64,000 bases of DNA from an uncultured Shewanella sp. (lineage in GTDB: Bacteria > Pseudomonadota > Gammaproteobacteria > Enterobacterales > Shewanellaceae): NCBI RefSeq assembly GCF_947497935.1, contig NZ_CANMIO010000013.1, positions 1-64,000 of the forward strand. The letters are read 5' to 3'. The position numbers and the translations under genes are program-made. Of this stretch, positions 58,846 to 64,000 are shown piece by piece (positions within the stretch are counted from its first letter, which is position 1; each line of letters opens with the position of its first letter). The notes under the pieces were generated by a model. It saw only the letters and a list, made by a program, of their open reading frames with translations. It was not told where the DNA came from and ran no database searches.

Positions 58846-61104
58846 TCACTCCTTGGTTTGGGCGTAAAACAACATTAAGCTTCTGTCTTGTAATACAATC
58901 GATTGTTGAGTTAAATCTGCAGCTGTTTCAGGGCGATTAATTTGTCCCGAGTTAATTTGCCCCGAATAAGTATCCACAAGTGGTCGCCAATGCCCGAATT
59001 CACTTAAGGTGGGTAAGCTAAACTCCAAGGCTTGATCATCTGTGTTAAGCATCAGCAGTAACGCTTGGCGCTGGCCCTTAAGCTCTTCAAGCTCACCGCA
59101 AAGCACCACGCTAAGGCTGCGAGTTTGTCCCTCTGTCCATAGCTGTTTCGTCATAGACTCAGCTTGACGACAAAACCAACTCATACTTGGATTATCATCA
59201 GTGTGCTCACTTGCCATATCTATGGCTGGGCCGCCATGACTGGTGTTATGACTTGATCCATGATTCACACTGCAGCTCTGCGTTAAAGCATCTTTATGAA
59301 TAAAATCTTTATGGCCCAATAGAGGAAAACGTTTTCGCAGTGCAATTAGGCCTGTTGTGAATGCAAGCCGCTGCTGTTGCCAAGGTTGCAACTGCCAATT
59401 AAGCCAAGTCAGACTGTTATCTTGGCAATAAGCATTGTTGTTTCCACCTTGGCTATGACCCATTTCATCGCCACAGAGCAACATAGGAACGCCTTGAGAA
59501 AAGAGTAAACAGCTAAGAAGATTACGAACCTGCCTATTTCGAAGAGATTGAATGCTAGCGTCATCAGTCTCTCCTTCAATGCCGTAGTTACAGCTGAAGT
59601 TTTCCTGATGTCCATCGCGGTTTTGTTCGCCATTGTCTAGGTTATGTCGTTCGCTATAACTCACTAGATCTTGCAGGCTAAAACCATCATGACTGGTGAT
59701 AAAATTGATACTGGCAGCCGGCCCACGTAAAGAGCCTTCAAAAAGATCGCTAGAACCATGAAAGCGCCGCGCAAATTCGGGTAATAAGCCCAGATCTCCG
59801 CGCCAAAAACGTCTCAATGTGTCACGGTATCTATCGTTCCATTCACTCCAAAGTTGCGGGTAGCCACCGAGCTGATATCCACCAGGACCGATATCCCAAG
59901 GTTCCGCAATCAGCTTTACTTGGCTGAGGATGGGATCTTGGCTAATCGCATCGAAAAAACCGGCTCCCGCATCAAAACCGTAGGACTCGCGTCCGAGACT
60001 ACTGGCCAGATCGAAACGGAATCCATCAACTCCCATCACTTCAACCCAGTAGCGTAATGAGTCGAGCACTAACTGCAGCACTCTTGGATGGCTAATGTCT
60101 AAGCTGTTACCGCAGCCGGTATCGTTAATATAAAAGCGTTTATCGCTGGGCAATAGGCGGTAATAACTAAGGTTATCTATTCCCTTAAAACTTAGGCTAG
60201 GCCCGAGATGATTGCCCTCTGCGCTATGGTTGTAAACCACATCGAGCAGCACTTCTATTCCCGCTTGATGAAGCTTGCTCACCATCTGCCGAAACTCATC
60301 GATATTGCTGTCTTGAGCGCAAAGATAATCTTGGTGGGGAGCAAAAAAACCTAAGCTGTTATAGCCCCAATAATTAGATAGCTGTTTTTCGGTTAGAAAT
60401 GCTTCAGAGATAAAGCTGTGCACTGGCATCAGCTCAACAGCCGTGATCCCTAGTGCACTTAAATAATCAATACTGGCATCATCCCCAAGCCCTAAGAAAC
60501 GCCCTCTTAGTGCTGGCGCTATCTGCTCATTTTGTTGACTAAAACCTTTAACGTGCAGCTCATAGATGATGCTCCGCCCCATTGCAATGCCATATTGACT
60601 GGTATATGGGGGAGAGTCATGATGCTGGTTTTGACTAATGTTGGCAGAAGCGAGCGGCGTAATCGGACTCAAGCTGCCAATATCGACCACTTTGCACTTG
60701 GGCATGAACTCGCTGTTATCGCGCAGATCAAACGATAAGTCAGCGTCCGCACTGCCGCGGTAATAAGCGTAATGACTATCATGTTCAATAAATTGGCCGA
60801 CCCACTGTTTAGCGTAAGGATCTAACAGCAGCTTATGCGGGTTAAACCTATGCCCCATATTGGGCTCATATGGACCATCGACACGATAGCCATATATAAG
60901 TTCTTTATCAGCGACTTGTAGATAGATATGCCACACTTGATGGGTCTGTTGCCTTAACGCTATTCGCTCAATTTCATGTTCGCCGGTTTGATCAAATAAA
61001 CATAGCCACACCTGACTAGCGTGGGCCGAAAACAGGGCAAAGTTCACCCCATTTTCATCGACTGTTGCGCCAAGCGGATAAGGCAAACCTTGATGCAGCT
61101 GCAC
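58846..61104 (-). CDS. glgX: Glycogen debranching enzyme GlgX
   Basis: A 752-residue GH13 isoamylase-type enzyme that cuts alpha-1,6 branches left by phosphorylase. CBM48 N-terminus (LPYPLGATVDENGVNFALFSAHA), catalytic GH13 motifs DVVYNHSAEG, GFRFDLASSLG (nucleophile), LIAEPWD (acid) and NFITSHDG. It is ~95 residues longer than E. coli GlgX. The extra length includes a His/Ser-rich insert near 600-650 and one near 160-175. GTG start, two bases after glgB, with AAGAGC upstream. Confidence 0.93.
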   Translation of the reverse strand: MQLHQGLPYPLGATVDENGVNFALFSAHASQVWLCLFDQTGEHEIERIALRQQTHQVWHIYLQVADKELIYGYRVDGPYEPNMGHRFNPHKLLLDPYAKQWVGQFIEHDSHYAYYRGSADADLSFDLRDNSEFMPKCKVVDIGSLSPITPLASANISQNQHHDSPPYTSQYGIAMGRSIIYELHVKGFSQQNEQIAPALRGRFLGLGDDASIDYLSALGITAVELMPVHSFISEAFLTEKQLSNYWGYNSLGFFAPHQDYLCAQDSNIDEFRQMVSKLHQAGIEVLLDVVYNHSAEGNHLGPSLSFKGIDNLSYYRLLPSDKRFYINDTGCGNSLDISHPRVLQLVLDSLRYWVEVMGVDGFRFDLASSLGRESYGFDAGAGFFDAISQDPILSQVKLIAEPWDIGPGGYQLGGYPQLWSEWNDRYRDTLRRFWRGDLGLLPEFARRFHGSSDLFEGSLRGPAASINFITSHDGFSLQDLVSYSERHNLDNGEQNRDGHQENFSCNYGIEGETDDASIQSLRNRQVRNLLSCLLFSQGVPMLLCGDEMGHSQGGNNNAYCQDNSLTWLNWQLQPWQQQRLAFTTGLIALRKRFPLLGHKDFIHKDALTQSCSVNHGSSHNTSHGGPAIDMASEHTDDNPSMSWFCRQAESMTKQLWTEGQTRSLSVVLCGELEELKGQRQALLLMLNTDDQALEFSLPTLSEFGHWRPLVDTYSGQINSGQINRPETAADLTQQSIVLQDRSLMLFYAQTKE

Positions 61105-61106
61105 CG

Positions 61107-63407
61107 TTATTGCTCTTTTATCTTGTAGGATTCAGTGACCAAGGCTTGTGCCTCGATAGGCGACAGGACAAGACAAGCTAAAGGGGGCACCGTAATCATC
61201 GCGCTAAAAGGCAGGCCTTGATAGGCGTGTTCTTCTGCAATGATGACCCCCTGATTACCTACATTGCTACCACCATATAGCTCACTATCACTGTTCAATA
61301 ATTCTTTAAATGGTTTATTAAGCGGTAAGCCAATTCGAAAGCCATGATGCACTTTAGGTGTCATGTTGATAATAAAAATCAGCGGCGCAGTATCGACTTC
61401 ACCTTGCCTGATAAAACTAAAAATACTCTGTTGTTGGTTGTTACAGTCTAACCAGTTAAAACCGCTAGGCTCCCCATCTTTGAGCCACAACTGATCATGT
61501 TTTTGATACAAGTTATTAAGCTCTTTAACCCATGACTGCACGCCTTGGTGAGGGGCATACTCTAATAAGTGCCAGTCAAGACTCTTGTCATGGCTCCACT
61601 CATCTCTTTGAGCGAATTCATTACCCATAAACAATAGTTTTTTGCCGGGGTGGCCCCACATAAAACCGTAATAAGCTCTGAGCGTGGCGAACTTTTGCCA
61701 GTCATCGTTAGGAATTTTATGCAGCAGTGAACCTTTACCGTGCACCACTTCATCATGACTTAACGAGAGAATGAACTGTTCGGTATATTGATAAACCAGA
61801 CTAAACGTCAACTCTTGATGGTGAAACTGTCGATAAATAGGATCGCGCTTTAAATAGCCGATGCTGTCATTCATCCAGCCCATGTTCCACTTAAAGCCAA
61901 AACCAAGACTTTGTTCACTGCTCGAGTCACAGTCCGAATGAGGATCAGCAAACCTGTGGTCACTTTCGAGCATATGGCTAACACCAGGCCAAGCGGTTGA
62001 CTCTTCCGCTATCATGCAAACACCGGGAAATGCTTGATACAGACGCTGGTTTAGACTTTGTAAAAAACTAATTGCGGCTAAGTTCTCACGTCCACCATGG
62101 GCGTTAGGCAACCATTGCCCCGGCTCTCTGCTGTAATCGAGGTACAACATTGAAGAAACCGCATCTAGCCTTAAACCATCGAAGTGGAATTCCTCAAGCC
62201 AGTAACAGGCATTGCTCAGAAGGTAGCTTTGCACTTCTCCGCGGCCATAATTAAAAATCAGCGTGTCCCAATCTGGGTGCTCGCCTTGGCGAGGATCATC
62301 ATGCTCGTATAGACATGAGCCATCAAAGCGCGCTAAACCGTGGGGATCTTTAGGAAAGTGCGCCGCGACCCAGTCAAGGATAACCGCGACACCAGCTTGA
62401 TGACACGCATCAACAAACGCTTTAAGCCCTGCGGCATTGCCAAAACGGCATGTTGGCGCATACAGGCCCACAGGCTGATACCCCCAAGAACCATCGAACG
62501 GGTATTCACTCACAGGCATCAACTGCAGATGAGTAAATCCCATCTCCACCACATAAGGAATAAGTTCATCATTCAGATCTTGATAGTTTAGGTAGTACTC
62601 TCCTGTATCGCCTTTGCGTCGCCATGAAGCTAAATGCACTTCATAGATAGACATAGGAGCCTGATGCCACTTTACTTTTGCGCGCTGCTGCATCCAGTGA
62701 TTATCTTGCCACTGATGCGCAGCCTGCAGTGGAATAAGCGAAGCATTACAAGGCGCATCTTGCATCGCCTTAGCATAAGGGTCCGATTTTTCGAGTCGCT
62801 CACCATTTTGAGTGATAATTTCGAACTTATAGTGCTGACCCTCTGTGGCATTTGGAACAAATATCTCCCACATACCATTTGCTAAATGTTGACGCATAAC
62901 ATGGGCGCCACCATCCCAGAAATTAAAATCGCCAAGTAACGAAACCCGTTTAGCATTGGGAGCCCAAACACAAAAATGCACACCATTGACGCCTAGATGC
63001 TCGCGCCAATTGGCGCCTAAAAAACCATAGGCCTGTTGCTGACGCCCCTCACCAAACAGATAGAGATCATCATCAGAGAGTAGACTCTCAAATTGATATG
63101 GGTCGATGATCTCCCGTTCACTCAACGGATATTCAACTCTTAATTTATACAGAAAAGGTTTTACTCTTCTGCCCATCATCCCGCTGAATAATCCCTCTTC
63201 GTTATGCTTATTGAGACTAGCAACTTTACGTCCCGTTTTTAGACACAGCACATCAACCGCTAACGCTCCCCGCAAGAAACACCGTACGCTCAAGGCTTTG
63301 CCTTGATTAACAAGGTGCATGCCGAGCAAACCAAAAACATCGACGTATTCACTGTTTAACAAGGCGACATCTACGCCATTTTGAAATTCGGGAGCATTAT
63401 TCGTCAT
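61107..63407 (-). CDS. glgB: 1,4-alpha-glucan branching enzyme GlgB
   Basis: A 766-residue GH13 enzyme forming alpha-1,6 branches. An extra N-terminal module precedes CBM48 ([20 protein letters not shown]), followed by the catalytic domain with [23 protein letters not shown] (nucleophile), [10 protein letters not shown] and [16 protein letters not shown], then a C-terminal all-beta domain. Slightly longer than E. coli GlgB (728). It lies 19 bases after malQ. Confidence 0.96.
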   Translation of the reverse strand: MTNNAPEFQNGVDVALLNSEYVDVFGLLGMHLVNQGKALSVRCFLRGALAVDVLCLKTGRKVASLNKHNEEGLFSGMMGRRVKPFLYKLRVEYPLSEREIIDPYQFESLLSDDDLYLFGEGRQQQAYGFLGANWREHLGVNGVHFCVWAPNAKRVSLLGDFNFWDGGAHVMRQHLANGMWEIFVPNATEGQHYKFEIITQNGERLEKSDPYAKAMQDAPCNASLIPLQAAHQWQDNHWMQQRAKVKWHQAPMSIYEVHLASWRRKGDTGEYYLNYQDLNDELIPYVVEMGFTHLQLMPVSEYPFDGSWGYQPVGLYAPTCRFGNAAGLKAFVDACHQAGVAVILDWVAAHFPKDPHGLARFDGSCLYEHDDPRQGEHPDWDTLIFNYGRGEVQSYLLSNACYWLEEFHFDGLRLDAVSSMLYLDYSREPGQWLPNAHGGRENLAAISFLQSLNQRLYQAFPGVCMIAEESTAWPGVSHMLESDHRFADPHSDCDSSSEQSLGFGFKWNMGWMNDSIGYLKRDPIYRQFHHQELTFSLVYQYTEQFILSLSHDEVVHGKGSLLHKIPNDDWQKFATLRAYYGFMWGHPGKKLLFMGNEFAQRDEWSHDKSLDWHLLEYAPHQGVQSWVKELNNLYQKHDQLWLKDGEPSGFNWLDCNNQQQSIFSFIRQGEVDTAPLIFIINMTPKVHHGFRIGLPLNKPFKELLNSDSELYGGSNVGNQGVIIAEEHAYQGLPFSAMITVPPLACLVLSPIEAQALVTESYKIKEQ

Positions 63408-63426
63408 CGTGATTTAATCCATTAAG

Positions 63427-64000
63427 TTAACGGGCAACTGCCGAGCTAATGTCATTAGCGTGACCGTTCGATTGATTAACAGGGGATAAGTTAGCGCTCT
63501 GTTTTGCGTGTCTTGCGCGATCAGCTCGCTTTAGCAAGGCATTAATTGCTGCGCTATTCTCTAGCTCTTCAAGGGGTAAAGGTAAGCGGCGTCGCCAGTT
63601 AGGGTATTGTTTCCAAGTTCCTGGGAGGTTAATACTGTGATGGTCTTGCATAAGATCGCAAAGCTGAACACTGAACAATTTAGATGCTGAGCTCGCAGCG
63701 ACTTCGAGCCAAGCCGTTAGTAAGCAATCAAACCTAAGTTCCTGCTTTCTATGGTTCTGTAACTCATCGAACGAAAGGCCACCAGCCTCATAAAGCCACT
63801 CGATAAGCTGATGCTTTTCATACGCTCGCTGCTGCAATGCATGACTTAACGCCTCATCGGTTTCAATCAATAGCAACTCTTTACGCAAATGCAGATCATC
63901 GGCTTGCCACCAGGACTTGAGCGTTGGCACATCATGGTTGGCTAGCATCATCAAACTGTGGGGCTTATGCTCGCTTGTTGATACAAACTTGCCTAACTGT
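63427..64000 (-). CDS. malQ: 4-alpha-glucanotransferase MalQ, C-terminal part (cut by window end)
   Basis: The C-terminal ~190 residues of an amylomaltase (GH77), open through the window edge. It has the family C-terminal landmarks MLANHDVPTLKSWWQADDL (the HD active-site region) and LPGTWKQYPNWRRRLPLPLEEL. The last ~25 residues are a low-complexity tail. MalQ disproportionates maltodextrins from debranching and feeds phosphorylase. It would be the first gene seen of the glg operon; its start lies outside. Confidence 0.9.
   Translation of the reverse strand, partial: QLGKFVSTSEHKPHSLMMLANHDVPTLKSWWQADDLHLRKELLLIETDEALSHALQQRAYEKHQLIEWLYEAGGLSFDELQNHRKQELRFDCLLTAWLEVAASSASKLFSVQLCDLMQDHHSINLPGTWKQYPNWRRRLPLPLEELENSAAINALLKRADRARHAKQSANLSPVNQSNGHANDISSAVAR

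Overview
The window is a chromosomal segment of a gammaproteobacterium, almost certainly a marine Shewanella. The gene order csrA-alaS-recA / mutS-rpoS-nlpD-pcm-surE-truD-ispF-ispD-ftsB-eno-pyrG-mazG-relA-rlmD / barA is the Shewanella/Vibrio arrangement. Shewanella-like details include a RibBX-type riboflavin enzyme and a Shewanella-like (SLP) tyrosine phosphatase. Moderate GC, no insertion sequence, prophage or CRISPR was seen. Most of the window is ordinary core genome; the unusual material lies between genes.

Region 1-2.4 kb: a tRNA-Ser(GCU) cut by the window start, then a tandem array of ~244-bp units leading up to csrA. Each unit is a copy of the csrA 3' end plus its terminator. The copies carry two alternative CsrA C-terminal tails and end in decayed terminators; only the csrA-proximal gene is intact. 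This is the most unusual structure in the window.

Region 2.4-23.6 kb: translation, repair and stress core. alaS and recA (with a LexA operator in its promoter) are followed by divergent mutS. The long minus-strand block rpoS, nlpD, pcm, surE, truD, ispF, ispD, ftsB, eno, pyrG, mazG, relA and rlmD follows. recX and lysC, which usually flank alaS in relatives, are absent.

Region 23.6-34.9 kb: signalling. barA (upstream of the Csr system) is followed by a DUF416/YjaG gene, a LysR regulator and a pair resembling V. cholerae VieS (hybrid kinase) and VieB (receiver plus TPR). Then comes an ~890-bp gene-free stretch holding a dense run of hairpins, a long inverted repeat and a 12-bp tandem repeat. 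SOS-controlled recN, with two LexA boxes, follows.

Region 34.9-44.6 kb: the minus-strand cluster nrdR-ribD-ribE-ribBX-ribH-nusB-thiL-pgpA, then glyA, with ettA divergent.

Region 44.6-53 kb: accessory plus-strand genes. These are a membrane acyltransferase, an exported SLP phosphatase, a 14-bp tandem repeat array, an RND efflux pair without an outer-membrane channel, a 62-residue Arg/Asp-rich small ORF, and a NYN-domain protein.

Region 53-64 kb: the minus-strand glycogen cluster malQ(partial)-glgB-glgX-glgP-[41-codon ORF]-glgC-glgA. It covers synthesis (GlgC, GlgA, GlgB) and breakdown (GlgP, GlgX, MalQ). The unannotated 41-codon ORF exactly bridges the glgP stop and the glgC start and has its own ribosome binding site.
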